This document shows, piece by piece, positions 27,063 through 35,769 of a stretch of DNA of 64,000 bases. A model generated the notes under the pieces. That model searched no databases. It was not told the origin of the DNA and saw only the letters and a list, made by a program, of their open reading frames with translations. The translations under genes were made by a program, and so were the position numbers. Source of the DNA: Paracoccus rhizosphaerae (GTDB taxonomy: Bacteria; Pseudomonadota; Alphaproteobacteria; Rhodobacterales; Rhodobacteraceae); NCBI RefSeq assembly GCF_026162645.1, contig NZ_JAOTBE010000007.1, positions 28,133-92,132 of the forward strand, given 5' to 3'. The stretch's first letter is position 1. Each line of letters opens with the position of its first letter.

Positions 27063-28460
27063 ATGGCCACGCAGAAGATCTATGCCGGCAGCGCACTGCG
27101 CGAAACCCGCGCCCGTGCCGGCCTGACGCAGCGGCGCTTTGCCGAAACGCTCGGCGTGTCGCTGCCCTACCTGTCGCAGATGGAAAACAACCACCGCCCG
27201 ATCAGCGCCGGTGTGCTTCTGCGGCTGGCACAGGAATTCGGCATCGACCTGACCACGCTGGCCGCCGGCGACGCGGAACGCATGGTCATCGACATGCAAG
27301 AGGCACTGGCCGACCCGCTGTTCGACAGCGCACCGCCCCTTGCGGATCTGCGCCTTGCCGCGACCAATGCGCCGGTTCTGGCGCGGGCCTTCCTGAACCT
27401 CTATCGCGCGCATCGCGAAGGTCAGGAACGGCTGGCGGCCCTCGATCAGGCCATCGGCGCCGCCGGGCAGAACAGCCTGACGACCCCGTGGGAGGAGGTC
27501 CGCGACTTCTTCCACTATTGCGACAACTACATCGATGCGGTCGACCGCGCGGCCGAGCGTTTCGCAGCCCCCGACGGCCGGCGCGGCGATCCCTGGCAGA
27601 TGGCTGTTGCGGCGCTGGCGGCCAAGGGCATCCAGGTGCGGCTGACCGAACTGCCCGCCAATTCGGTTTATCGCCGCGACGGCGATCGCCTGCTGGTCAA
27701 TGCCGCGGCCGAGGCGCCAACGCGCCTGTTCCAGCTGTTGCATCTCGTTGCGCTCGAGCGTCAGTCCGACCTGCTGGACGCGACGCTGGACCTTGCGCGG
27801 TTTCGCAGCCAGACGGCGCGGGAAATCGCCCGGCTGGGGATGGCGAACTATTTTGCGGGCGCGGCCCTGATGCCCTATCGCGCCTTTCTGGCCGCCGCAC
27901 ACGAAGAGCGGCACGACCTGGAGCGGCTGTCGCATCTGTTCGGCGCCTCGCTGGAGCAGGTGGCCCACCGCCTGTCGACGATGCAGCGTCCCGGCGCGAA
28001 AGGTGTGCCGTTCTTCTTCGTGCGCGTCGATCAGGCGGGCACCATCACCAAGCGGCACTCGGCCACGCGGCTGCAGTTTGCGCGGTTCGGCGGCGCCTGC
28101 CCACTGTGGAACGTCCACCAGGCATTCGAGCAGCCGGGCCGCTTCCTGCGACAGCTGGCCGAAACCCCTGACGGCGTGCGCTATCTGCTGCTGTCGCGCG
28201 ACGTGTCCAAGCACGCCGGCGCCTTCAATGCGCCCGTCCGCCGCTTTGCCATTGGCTTGGGGGTCGAGGTCACGCAGGCCGAGGGCATGGTCTATGCCGA
28301 CGGTCTGGACCTGACCAAGCCGAGGGCGTTCGAACCCATCGGCATCTCGTGCCGAATCTGTCCGCGCCGCGACTGCCACCAGCGGTCGGTGCCGCCGATC
28401 GACCGCGACCTGCGCATTCCGCAAGACCGGCACGGACCCCTGCCCTACGAGATCGCCTGA
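27063..28460 (+). CDS. ScfR-type (RamB/PrpR/PccR-like) transcriptional regulator
   Basis: 465 residues. The N-terminal XRE helix-turn-helix (about 10-65: LRETRARAGLTQRRFAETLG, SLPYLSQMENNHRPI) is followed by an IrrE/ImmA-like region in the middle and a C-terminal domain ending in a cysteine cluster, CRICPRRDCHQR. This order is that of short-chain fatty acyl-CoA regulators, which sense acetyl-, propionyl- or related CoA thioesters. ATG 27063 follows GCGGAGGGGACGG. It is not next to a pcc or prp operon, so its targets lie elsewhere; the mmsA promoter region carries similar sites. A DnaA-like TTATCCACA overlaps the region just after its stop. Confidence 0.85.
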   Translation: MATQKIYAGSALRETRARAGLTQRRFAETLGVSLPYLSQMENNHRPISAGVLLRLAQEFGIDLTTLAAGDAERMVIDMQEALADPLFDSAPPLADLRLAATNAPVLARAFLNLYRAHREGQERLAALDQAIGAAGQNSLTTPWEEVRDFFHYCDNYIDAVDRAAERFAAPDGRRGDPWQMAVAALAAKGIQVRLTELPANSVYRRDGDRLLVNAAAEAPTRLFQLLHLVALERQSDLLDATLDLARFRSQTAREIARLGMANYFAGAALMPYRAFLAAAHEERHDLERLSHLFGASLEQVAHRLSTMQRPGAKGVPFFFVRVDQAGTITKRHSATRLQFARFGGACPLWNVHQAFEQPGRFLRQLAETPDGVRYLLLSRDVSKHAGAFNAPVRRFAIGLGVEVTQAEGMVYADGLDLTKPRAFEPIGISCRICPRRDCHQRSVPPIDRDLRIPQDRHGPLPYEIA

Positions 28461-28461
28461 G

Positions 28462-28470
28462 TTATCCACA
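28462..28470 (+). promoter_or_regulatory. Perfect DnaA box between the ScfR-type gene and the M23 gene
   Basis: TTATCCACA, one base after the stop codon of the regulator gene. The 185-bp gap up to the M23 gene contains nothing else I recognise. Confidence 0.5.
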
Positions 28471-28645
28471 GGTTGGCCTTGCAACTTGGGCGGGAACCCG
28501 CCGACCGGGGCAAGGTTTCGCGCATCATGGCCGACGGTTTTCTTGGGCTGTTGCCATCAAGGCACAGCTGCTGTTTACCCGACCGCGAATGGAACCAATG
28601 CGCCAGCCACGACAAGGCGTGCCTTTCGGGGGACAGTGATCGACA

Positions 28646-29923
28646 ATGAAGGTGATGGATCGACTGAACGCGTCGCTTGGGAAGTGGCTGCCAGAGCAAC
28701 GGCTGTTCCTTCGGTCGGATGACACCACCCGCGTCCTGCACCTGCGCCCCCTGACCCAGCTTGCCGGGATCAGCGGGATTACCCTCGCCTTCGGCTGGAC
28801 GCTGTTTGCCAGCTCGGCCCTGATGATCGACGCCTTCGGCGCGGAAGGCACGCGGGCTCCCGCCGCGCAGGCCGGGCTGGAGCAGCGGCTGGACGAGCTT
28901 CAGGCCGAACGCGACGCCCGCGCCGCCGAGGCACTTGCCGCGCAGGCTCGCTTTGCCACGGCGCTGGACCAGGTTTCCCAGATGCAGACGCAGCTCCTCG
29001 CCTCCGAGGAGAAGCGCCGCGAGATGGAAGCGGGTCTTGGTGCCGTACGCTCGACCCTGACGGCGGCGCTGGCGGAACGCGATGCGCATCAGGCCCAGGT
29101 CGCCGACGATGCAGGCCCAGACCGCAGCAAGGAAGTCACCGTCGCCCTGGACATCCTGGCCGAAGAGCTTCGCCAGACCGCCGACCAGCGCGCCCTGGCC
29201 CGGCAGGAAGCCGACGAGGCCCGGCTGGCCGCCCAGGAACTGACTGTCGAGCGCGACCAGATCCTGGCCCGCAACGACGAGATCCTGACCCAGCTGGAAG
29301 ACGCGGTGACCATCTCGACCGAGCCGCTGGACGACGTCTTCCGCTCGGTCGGGATGAACCCCGACGAGGTTCTGGCGACCATCCGCGAAGGCTATTCCGG
29401 TCAAGGCGGTCCGTTGACGCCGCTGTCCTATTCGACGCGGGGCAACGCGGCGCTCAGCCAGAACGAGACCAAGGCCCGGCAGATCATCGTGACGCTGGAC
29501 CAGATGAACACCTATCGCATCGCCATCGAGAAGCTGCCGCTGGCGATGCCGGTCGAACAGGCGTTCCGCTATACTTCGGGCTTTGGTCGCCGTTGGGGCC
29601 GCATGCACGAGGGCGTGGACATGGCCGGCCCCGTCGGCACGCCGATCCACGCCACCGGCGACGGCGTGGTGACCTATGCCGGCCGCCAGGGTGCCTATGG
29701 GAACCTCATCAAGATCGAACACGAGCTGGGGACCGAGACGCGCTATGGCCACCTCAGCCGGATCGGCGTCAAAGTCGGTCAAAGGGTGTCGCAAGGCGAG
29801 CTGATCGGTGCTATGGGCAATACCGGACGCTCGACCGGGCCGCACCTGCATTACGAGGTGCGGATGAACGGTCGGGCCGTGGACCCGATGAGCTTCATCA
29901 AGGCAGCAGAAAATGTTCAGTAA
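28646..29923 (+). CDS. M23-family metallopeptidase with coiled coil (LytM-like)
   Basis: 425 residues. A short cytoplasmic start is followed by a membrane helix (about 37-58), a long periplasmic coiled coil (about 70-220, Ala/Glu/Gln/Leu-rich) and a C-terminal LytM domain. Zinc ligands are His321 and Asp325 (MHEGVDMAG) and His402 in GPHLHYEVR, with His400 as a catalytic residue, so the domain looks active as a peptidoglycan endopeptidase. The last 11 bases overlap the bactofilin gene. Bactofilin plus M23 peptidase is a known pair that shapes the cell wall locally. A second ATG at 28655 is possible. Confidence 0.92.
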   Translation: MKVMDRLNASLGKWLPEQRLFLRSDDTTRVLHLRPLTQLAGISGITLAFGWTLFASSALMIDAFGAEGTRAPAAQAGLEQRLDELQAERDARAAEALAAQARFATALDQVSQMQTQLLASEEKRREMEAGLGAVRSTLTAALAERDAHQAQVADDAGPDRSKEVTVALDILAEELRQTADQRALARQEADEARLAAQELTVERDQILARNDEILTQLEDAVTISTEPLDDVFRSVGMNPDEVLATIREGYSGQGGPLTPLSYSTRGNAALSQNETKARQIIVTLDQMNTYRIAIEKLPLAMPVEQAFRYTSGFGRRWGRMHEGVDMAGPVGTPIHATGDGVVTYAGRQGAYGNLIKIEHELGTETRYGHLSRIGVKVGQRVSQGELIGAMGNTGRSTGPHLHYEVRMNGRAVDPMSFIKAAENVQ

Positions 29924-30401
29924 GACCCGCGTGACCGAGAATCGCCCCGCCTCTCCGGCCCCCGCCGGCCCCGCACCCGAAGCCGCACCTGCCACTCCCG
30001 AACGCAATCCCGACGCCTCCGCCCCATCGACGCCGCGCCCGCGAACGGCGCCGTCGGTCATGTCGCCGGACCTGACGGTCGTCGGCAACATCAAGACGCA
30101 GGGCGACATCCAGGTCGAAGGCACCGTCGAGGGTGACATCCGCGCCCACCAGCTGACCATCGGCGAGACGGCGACCATCAAGGGCGAGATCGTCGGCGAC
30201 GACGTGATCGTCCATGGCCGCGTCGTCGGCCGCGTCCGCGGGCTGAAGGTCCGCCTGACCGCCACGGCCCGGGTCGAGGGCGACATCATCCACAAGACCA
30301 TTGCCATTGAATCCGGCGCGCATTTCGAAGGCTCGGTCCAGCGGCAGGAAGACCCACTGAACAACGGCGGCACGAAGAAACTGGCCCCCCCGGCCGAGTG
30401 A
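29913..30401 (+). CDS. Bactofilin (polymer-forming cytoskeletal protein)
   Basis: 162 residues. A Pro/Ala-rich N-terminus of ~50 residues precedes the bactofilin beta-helix (about 50-145), seen as short repeats such as LTVVGNIKTQGDIQVEG, VEGDIRAHQLTIGET and IKGEIVGDDVIVHG. Bactofilins assemble without nucleotide into filaments at the membrane and recruit wall enzymes. The 11-base overlap with the upstream M23 peptidase gene suggests coupled production of filament and hydrolase. Confidence 0.95.
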   Translation: MFSKTRVTENRPASPAPAGPAPEAAPATPERNPDASAPSTPRPRTAPSVMSPDLTVVGNIKTQGDIQVEGTVEGDIRAHQLTIGETATIKGEIVGDDVIVHGRVVGRVRGLKVRLTATARVEGDIIHKTIAIESGAHFEGSVQRQEDPLNNGGTKKLAPPAE

Positions 30402-30409
30402 TCGGCCTC

Positions 30410-30429
30410 GGCGGTCGAGAAAGACCGCC
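30410..30429 (+). terminator. Probable terminator after bactofilin
   Basis: Stem GGCGGTC / GACCGCC with loop GAGAAA, 8 bases after the stop codon. Only CCCCTTG follows, so it is weak as an intrinsic terminator. Confidence 0.45.
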
Positions 30430-30843
30430 CCCTTGATCATCGTCATGCTCTGCCTGATGTTGGCGCCGTCGCTCGATAAGCGGCGGCGTGTCCGCCTTGA
30501 CCGAGACGTGAAAGGCGGACTCTGATTCTGGCCGTGCGAGAGGCGTCCCGCAGGAATACCTGTCCCACGGACAATGGACTGCGGCGGGTCCAAAAGCCGA
30601 ACGACGATGCGGGAGTCTTGGACGATGCCTTGGCCTGGGCCTGGGCCAGGATCAGTCAGCGGGCAATCATCTCAGGATCGACGCGAGCCTCCAGCGCAGC
30701 CGCTGCGGTCTCGGGTTCATCTGACGAGCAGACCTGCGCACTCCTCCGGACCATCATAGGCGCGGATGAACGGGAACTGCTGTCCCGCCTGGGATCACAG
30801 AAGGTGCCGACAGCGGCCCGTGCAGTTCCGGCGCCACGCCCCC
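30430..30843. other. Gene-free stretch between bactofilin and coaD
   Basis: About 410 bases with no convincing gene. Short open frames on both strands lack ribosome-binding sites, and I recognise nothing in them; the minus frames are broken by stops. A perfect 9-bp inverted repeat GTCCGCCTT (30490-30498) / AAGGCGGAC (30512-30520) lies near its left end, in a position where it could terminate either strand. The rest may be a decayed gene. Confidence 0.5.
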
Positions 30844-31335
30844 CTAGCCATAGCGGCGCAGCAGCGCGTCGGCGACCGGGGGGCTGACGAATTTCGACAC
30901 GTCACCGCCAAGCCGAGCGATCTCCTTGACCAGCTTCGAGGCGATTGCCTGCCGCCGGGCGTCCGCCATCAGGAACACGGTCTCGATGCTGCTGTCCAGG
31001 GCGCGGTTCATTCCGACCATCTGGAACTCGTATTCGAAATCGGCGACGGCGCGCAGGCCGCGCACGATCACCCTGGCGCCCACGTCGCGGGCACAGTCGA
31101 TCAGCAGGTTCTCGAACGGATGGACCAGAATCTCGCCGCCGGTCTTCAGCGCGATGGCGTCGCATTCAGCCTGGACCATCGCCACCCGCTCCTCCAGCGG
31201 GAACAGCGGGCTCTTGTCGCGATTGATGGCGACCCCGATCACCAGCCGGTCGACCAGCGCCATGGCGCGCTGAATGATGTCGATATGACCCAGGGTGATC
31301 GGGTCGAACGTGCCGGGATAGAGGCCGATGCGCAT
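30844..31335 (-). CDS. coaD: Pantetheine-phosphate adenylyltransferase
   Basis: 163 residues. It makes dephospho-CoA from phosphopantetheine and ATP. The nucleotidyltransferase motif (T/H)xGH is in GTFDPITLGHIDI; RGLRAVADFEYEFQM and FLMADARRQAIASKLVKEIA follow the family pattern. ATG 31335 has CAGGACGCG upstream. It is followed by the gene-free stretch and lies 87 bases downstream of the CBS-domain gene on the same strand. Confidence 0.96.
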   Translation of the reverse strand: MRIGLYPGTFDPITLGHIDIIQRAMALVDRLVIGVAINRDKSPLFPLEERVAMVQAECDAIALKTGGEILVHPFENLLIDCARDVGARVIVRGLRAVADFEYEFQMVGMNRALDSSIETVFLMADARRQAIASKLVKEIARLGGDVSKFVSPPVADALLRRYG

Positions 31336-31422
31336 AAGATCGCGTCCTGTGTCAGGGTCCGGGCCTCAGGCAAAACCGATTTGCCAACCGATTGCAAGGA
31401 AGCGATCGTGCGCGACCGGACG

Positions 31423-31884
31423 TCATGCGCCCATGATCATGCCGGTCAGGGCCTCCTTTTCGGCGGCAAGCTCTTTCAGGCGGCCGCTGACCGCGTCGCC
31501 GATCGAGATGACGCCCAGCATCCGCCCGCCTTCGTCCACCACCGGCATGTGGCGGAACCGGCCGTTGGTCATCCGTTCAAGGACGGTCAGCGCATCCTCG
31601 GCGACGGTGCAGGTCTGCACCTCGCGGGTCATGAACTCGCTGATAGGGCGCGACAGGACCCCGGGTCCGTGCTGCCCCAGCTGGCGCACGATGTCGCGTT
31701 CCGACAGGATGCCCATCGGCGTTTCGCCGTCCGTCGAGACCACGACCGCGCCAATACGCTTTTCGGCCAGCAGTTGCGCGGCCTCGGCCAGGGAGGCGTC
31801 GGGACCGATGGTCAGGATCGTGGCGGATTCGATCCACGGCTTGGCGGAATCCGACTTCATCGACAGCAACTGTTTGACCAACAT
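31423..31884 (-). CDS. Tandem CBS-domain protein
   Basis: 153 residues with two CBS repeats: ATILTIGPDASLAEAAQLLA to GILSERDIVRQL, and VQTCTVAEDALTVLERM to LGVISIGDAVSGRL. It has no other domain. Such stand-alone CBS proteins bind adenosine nucleotides and act as energy sensors; the partner is unknown. ATG 31884 follows GGGAAGGGGACCTCGCC; the frame is open further upstream without a start signal. It lies 73 bases after the LysR gene on the same strand. Confidence 0.9.
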   Translation of the reverse strand: MLVKQLLSMKSDSAKPWIESATILTIGPDASLAEAAQLLAEKRIGAVVVSTDGETPMGILSERDIVRQLGQHGPGVLSRPISEFMTREVQTCTVAEDALTVLERMTNGRFRHMPVVDEGGRMLGVISIGDAVSGRLKELAAEKEALTGMIMGA

Positions 31885-31957
31885 GGCGAGGTCCCCTTCC
31901 CTGACGGCTTCTGTGGCTTCATCTTTTGGCCCGAATCGCGATCCGTCAAGTGCCACC

Positions 31958-32857
31958 CTAGTCGGGGGTGGGCAGCTGCCCCTCCAGCCGGTGGATTTCG
32001 GCGCGCACGCCCTGCGCCAGAGCTTCGGCCAGCAGCGTCAATCGGCGGGACCCGCGGTCGTCGGCATGTCGGATCAACCAGAAGCTGCGCGTCAAGGAAA
32101 TACTGTCGGTCAGCACCCGCGTCACGCCCGGTGCAAAGGGCAACGCGAAGTCGTGCACGATCCCGACGCCCGCACCTGCGCGCAGCGCCTGCATCTGCAC
32201 CGCCACCGAGTTCGAGCTGATCTGCGCCGTCTCGACCCCGGTGGCGGAGAGATAGTCCAGTTCGCGATCGAAGATCATGTCGGGGATATAGCTGATCATC
32301 CGGTGATCCTTCAGCGCCTGCAGGCTTGTCAGCGGCGGATGCTCGGCCAGATAGTCGCGGTGCGCGGCCAGGTGCAGCCGGTAATCCGCCAGCCGCTGCA
32401 CCGTCAGCCGCCCCGCGTCCGGCGGCGACACGGCAATGGCCATGTCGGCCTCTCGCCGGGTCAGGTTGACGACGCGCGGCAGGGCGACGATCTGCACCTC
32501 CAGCCCCGGATGCGCCTTGCACAGATCGCGCGCCACCTGCGGCAGCAGATAGTTGGCGCAGCCGTCCGGCGCCCCGATCCGCAACTGCCCGGTGATGCCG
32601 GCCTCGACGCGGACAGCCTCGGATGCGGCGGCGGCTGCCTGCTCGGCCGCCTCGGCGGGTGGGATCAGGCGCGCTCCTTCGGCGGTCAGCTGGTACCCCT
32701 GCGGCGTCTTCAGGAACAGGGCGGCCCCCACCGCCCCCTCAAGCCGCGCGATGCGCCGGCCGACGGTCGAGGCGTCCAGCCCCAGCCGCCGACCCGCGCC
32801 AGACAGGCTTTCCGTCCGCGCGACGGCCAGGAAGATGCGCAGGTCGTCCCAATCCAT
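31958..32857 (-). CDS. LysR-type regulator divergent from mmsA
   Basis: 299 residues. The N-terminal winged helix starts MDWDDLRIFLAVARTESLSG, with LGLDASTVGRRIARLE as recognition region; the effector domain follows (about 90-295). ATG 32857 has AAAGGATGTCGGG upstream; a GTG at 32896 would extend it by 13 residues. It diverges from mmsA across 100 bp, so it is a candidate regulator of that gene and of itself. The effector may be a valine catabolite (inferred from position only). Confidence 0.88.
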   Translation of the reverse strand: MDWDDLRIFLAVARTESLSGAGRRLGLDASTVGRRIARLEGAVGAALFLKTPQGYQLTAEGARLIPPAEAAEQAAAAASEAVRVEAGITGQLRIGAPDGCANYLLPQVARDLCKAHPGLEVQIVALPRVVNLTRREADMAIAVSPPDAGRLTVQRLADYRLHLAAHRDYLAEHPPLTSLQALKDHRMISYIPDMIFDRELDYLSATGVETAQISSNSVAVQMQALRAGAGVGIVHDFALPFAPGVTRVLTDSISLTRSFWLIRHADDRGSRRLTLLAEALAQGVRAEIHRLEGQLPTPD

Positions 32858-32867
32858 CCCGACATCC

Positions 32868-32896
32868 TTTGCGTTTTTGCAAAACCCTTTTGCCAC
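32868..32896 (+). promoter_or_regulatory. Three TTTGC sites in the LysR-mmsA gap
   Basis: TTTGCG at 32868, TTTGCAAA at 32876-32883 (within the palindrome TTTTGCAAAA) and TTTGCCAC at 32889-32896. The last two are spaced 13 bp centre to centre, near the 12 bp I recall for PccR sites. They lie 62-90 bases before the mmsA start. Confidence 0.5.
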
Positions 32897-32957
32897 CCTG
32901 CGTCTTTATCCGGCGATATCGCAAGGCTAACTTGCCGCTCAAACAGGAGGATGACGA

Positions 32958-34457
32958 ATGAAAGAGATTCATCACTGGATCGACGGCAAGGAATACCAAG
33001 GCACGTCCGGCCGCTTCTCGGACGTGTTCAACCCCGCCACCGGCGAGGTTCAGGCGCGCCTGTCGCTGGCCACCAAGGCCGAGCTTGACCACGCGGTCGA
33101 ACGCGCCGCCGAAGCTCAGGTCAAGTGGGGCCTGACCAACCCGCAGCGCCGCGCCCGCGTGATGATGGAGTTCGTGCGCCTCATCAACCGCGACATGGAC
33201 AAGATGGCCGAGGTTCTGTCCAGCGAACACGGCAAGACCTTCCCCGACGCCAAGGGCGACATCCAGCGCGGGCTGGAGGTCATCGAGTTCTGCATCGGTG
33301 CGCCCCACTTGCTGAAGGGCGAATTCACCGACAGCGCCGGCCCCGGCATCGACATGTATTCGATGCGCCAGCCGCTCGGCGTCGTGGCGGGCATCACGCC
33401 CTTCAACTTCCCAGCGATGATCCCGCTGTGGAAGATGGGCCCGGCCCTGGCTGCAGGCAACGCGATGATCCTGAAGCCGTCCGAGCGCGACCCGTCGGTG
33501 CCCCTGATGCTGGCGAAGCTGCTGCAAGAGGCGGGCCTGCCCGACGGCGTGCTGCAGGTCGTGAACGGCGACAAGGAAACCGTCGATGCGATCCTGGACA
33601 GCCAGATTATCCAGGCCGTGGGCTTCGTCGGCTCGACCCCCATCGCGCAGTACATCTATGAACGCGCCGCCCAGACCGGCAAGCGCGCGCAATGCTTCGG
33701 CGGCGCCAAGAACCATATGATCATCATGCCCGACGCCGACCTCGACCAGGCCGCCGACGCGCTGGTTGGTGCGGGCTATGGCGCGGCAGGCGAACGCTGC
33801 ATGGCGATCTCGGTCGCGGTTCCCGTGGGCGACAAGACCGCCGATGCGCTGATCGAGCGCCTCGTGCCGCGGATCGAGAAGCTGAAGGTAGGCCCCTATA
33901 CCGCCGGCAACGACGTGGACTATGGCCCGGTCGTCACCAAGGCCGCGAAGGAGAACATCCTGCGCCTGGTGCAGTCGGGCGTCGACCAAGGCGCAGAACT
34001 GGTCGTCGACGGCCGCGACTTCAACCTGCAGGGATACGAGAACGGCTTCTTCGTCGGCCCCCACCTCTTCGACCGTGTCACGCCCGACATGGACATCTAC
34101 AAGCAAGAGATCTTCGGCCCCGTCCTGTCCACCGTCCGCGCCGGCAGCTATGAAGAGGCAATCAAGCTGGCCATGGACCACGAATACGGCAACGGCACGG
34201 CGATCTATACCCGCGACGGCGACACCGCCCGTGACTTTGCCAGCCGCATCAACATCGGCATGGTCGGCGTCAACGTGCCGATCCCGGTTCCACTCGCCTA
34301 CCACACCTTCGGCGGCTGGAAGAAATCGGGCTTCGGCGACCTGAACCAGCACGGACCGGACGCGTTCCGCTTCTATACGCGCACCAAGACCGTGACCGCG
34401 CGCTGGCCCTCGGGCATCAAGGAAGGCGGAGAGTTCAACTTCAAGGCAATGGACTGA
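32958..34457 (+). CDS. mmsA: CoA-acylating methylmalonate-semialdehyde dehydrogenase
   Basis: 499 residues, full length. It converts methylmalonate semialdehyde to propionyl-CoA (and malonate semialdehyde to acetyl-CoA) in valine catabolism. Family marks are [43 protein letters not shown], and the catalytic Cys281 in [25 protein letters not shown] before ATG 32958. It is divergent from the LysR gene. The rest of the pathway (35770-38781) is downstream on the same strand beyond a YbdK-type gene. Confidence 0.95.
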   Translation: MKEIHHWIDGKEYQGTSGRFSDVFNPATGEVQARLSLATKAELDHAVERAAEAQVKWGLTNPQRRARVMMEFVRLINRDMDKMAEVLSSEHGKTFPDAKGDIQRGLEVIEFCIGAPHLLKGEFTDSAGPGIDMYSMRQPLGVVAGITPFNFPAMIPLWKMGPALAAGNAMILKPSERDPSVPLMLAKLLQEAGLPDGVLQVVNGDKETVDAILDSQIIQAVGFVGSTPIAQYIYERAAQTGKRAQCFGGAKNHMIIMPDADLDQAADALVGAGYGAAGERCMAISVAVPVGDKTADALIERLVPRIEKLKVGPYTAGNDVDYGPVVTKAAKENILRLVQSGVDQGAELVVDGRDFNLQGYENGFFVGPHLFDRVTPDMDIYKQEIFGPVLSTVRAGSYEEAIKLAMDHEYGNGTAIYTRDGDTARDFASRINIGMVGVNVPIPVPLAYHTFGGWKKSGFGDLNQHGPDAFRFYTRTKTVTARWPSGIKEGGEFNFKAMD

Positions 34458-34482
34458 TCCGTCGTCCGTGCGACACTGGCCC

Positions 34483-34522
34483 GGGGGTCCGGGGGGCTCT
34501 CCCCCCGGCATCCGCGGGACGC
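34483..34522 (+). repeat. Dispersed GC palindromic repeat, copy C
   Basis: Arms GGGGGTCCGGGGGGC and CCCCCCGGC around a TCT loop, then ATCCGCGGGACGC and AA. Same layout as 8574-8627 and 25690-25730. It lies between mmsA and the YbdK-type gene. Confidence 0.7.
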
Positions 34523-34557
34523 AACAGCGCCCGTTCAGGTCTTTCCAAGGGACCGCC

Positions 34558-35688
34558 ATGAGCACAGAGCCTGACTTCACCCTGGGCATCGAGGAGGAAT
34601 ACCTCCTCGTCGATGCCGAGACCTGCGATCTTGCCACAGCGCCCAAGGCGCTGATGGATGCCTGCAAGGCCGATCTGGGCGACCAGGTCAGCCCCGAGTT
34701 CCTGCGCTGCCAGATCGAGATCGGCACGCCTGTCTCCGCCGACATCCGGCAGGCCCGCGACCACCTGCGCCACCTGCGCACCACCGTCGCCCGGCACGCG
34801 GCCGATCACGGGCTGGCGCCGATCTCGGCGTCCTGCCACCCCTTCGCCGACTGGCGCGACCAGGACCATACCGACAAGGACCGCTACAACCAGTTGTCGC
34901 GCGACATGGGTGGCGTGGCGCGGCGTATGCTGATCTGCGGGATGCATGTCCATATCGGCATCCCCGATCCCTCGCAGCGCATCGACCTGATGGGGCAGCT
35001 GAGCTATTTCCTGCCGCATCTGCTGGCGCTTTCGGCCTCCAGCCCCTTCTGGCTGGGGCAGGACACGGGGCTGGCCTCCTACCGCACGACGGTCTTCGGT
35101 GACATGCCCCGCACGGGCCTGCCGCCCGCCTTCGGAAGCTGGCCTGAATACGAACGCTCGATCACCGCCCTGACCGATCTGGGCATCATCGAGGACAGTT
35201 CGAAGATCTGGTGGGACCTACGCCCATCCTCCAAGTTCCCGACGCTGGAAACCCGGATCTGCGACGCCTGCCCCCGCGCCGACGACGCCGTGACCTTGGC
35301 CGCATTGATCCAGGCGACGCTGCGGATGCTCTGGCGCCTGTCGCGCCGGAACCAGCGCTGGCGGCAATACGACGCCTTCCTGATCGGCGAAAACCGCTGG
35401 CGCGCCGCCCGCTATGGCATGGCCGAGGGGCTGATCGACTTCGGTGCCGGCGCCGTCCTGCCCTTCGACCGCATCGCCGAGGACTGGCTGGCGCTGATCG
35501 CCGAGGATGCCGACGCGCTGGACAGCCAGCCCGCCGTTGCCCGCCTGCGCGACATGGTGGCGCGCGGCACCTCGGCAGATGCCCAACGCGCCGTGGCCGC
35601 CCGCGCCCGCGCCGCCGGCGCGACCGAGGACGAGGCCCTTCGCGCCGTGACCCGCCACCTGATCGAGGAGTTTCGCCAAGATCTTTGA
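34558..35688 (+). CDS. YbdK-type carboxylate-amine ligase (glutamate-cysteine ligase 2 family)
   Basis: 376 residues. It begins [12 protein letters not shown], the GCS2 family signature, with [11 protein letters not shown] and [19 protein letters not shown] further on. The family makes gamma-glutamyl bonds weakly in vitro; the true substrate is unknown. ATG 34558 has AAGGGACCGCC upstream. It sits inside the valine cluster, but a palindromic repeat separates it from mmsA and an operator-like palindrome separates it from the next operon. It is probably an inserted, independent gene. Confidence 0.9.
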   Translation: MSTEPDFTLGIEEEYLLVDAETCDLATAPKALMDACKADLGDQVSPEFLRCQIEIGTPVSADIRQARDHLRHLRTTVARHAADHGLAPISASCHPFADWRDQDHTDKDRYNQLSRDMGGVARRMLICGMHVHIGIPDPSQRIDLMGQLSYFLPHLLALSASSPFWLGQDTGLASYRTTVFGDMPRTGLPPAFGSWPEYERSITALTDLGIIEDSSKIWWDLRPSSKFPTLETRICDACPRADDAVTLAALIQATLRMLWRLSRRNQRWRQYDAFLIGENRWRAARYGMAEGLIDFGAGAVLPFDRIAEDWLALIAEDADALDSQPAVARLRDMVARGTSADAQRAVAARARAAGATEDEALRAVTRHLIEEFRQDL

Positions 35689-35722
35689 CGGTGCAGCTTG
35701 CAATACTGCTGCAACATCTGCC

Positions 35723-35742
35723 AATTAAACAACCGTTCAATT
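35723..35742 (+). promoter_or_regulatory. Inverted-repeat operator before the acyl-CoA dehydrogenase operon
   Basis: AATTAAAC, four bases, then GTTCAATT: arms match in 7 of 8 positions. It ends 27 bases before the dehydrogenase start. Size and symmetry are those of TetR-family operators in acyl-CoA catabolic operons; the repressor is not in the window. Confidence 0.55.
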
Positions 35743-35769
35743 CACGCAAATCCGGGGAGGGGATGACGC

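Noticed and set aside
28445..30373. Minus-strand frame of 642 codons over the M23 and bactofilin genes
   Set aside because: Antisense shadow of two well-supported genes; no ribosome-binding site or domain.
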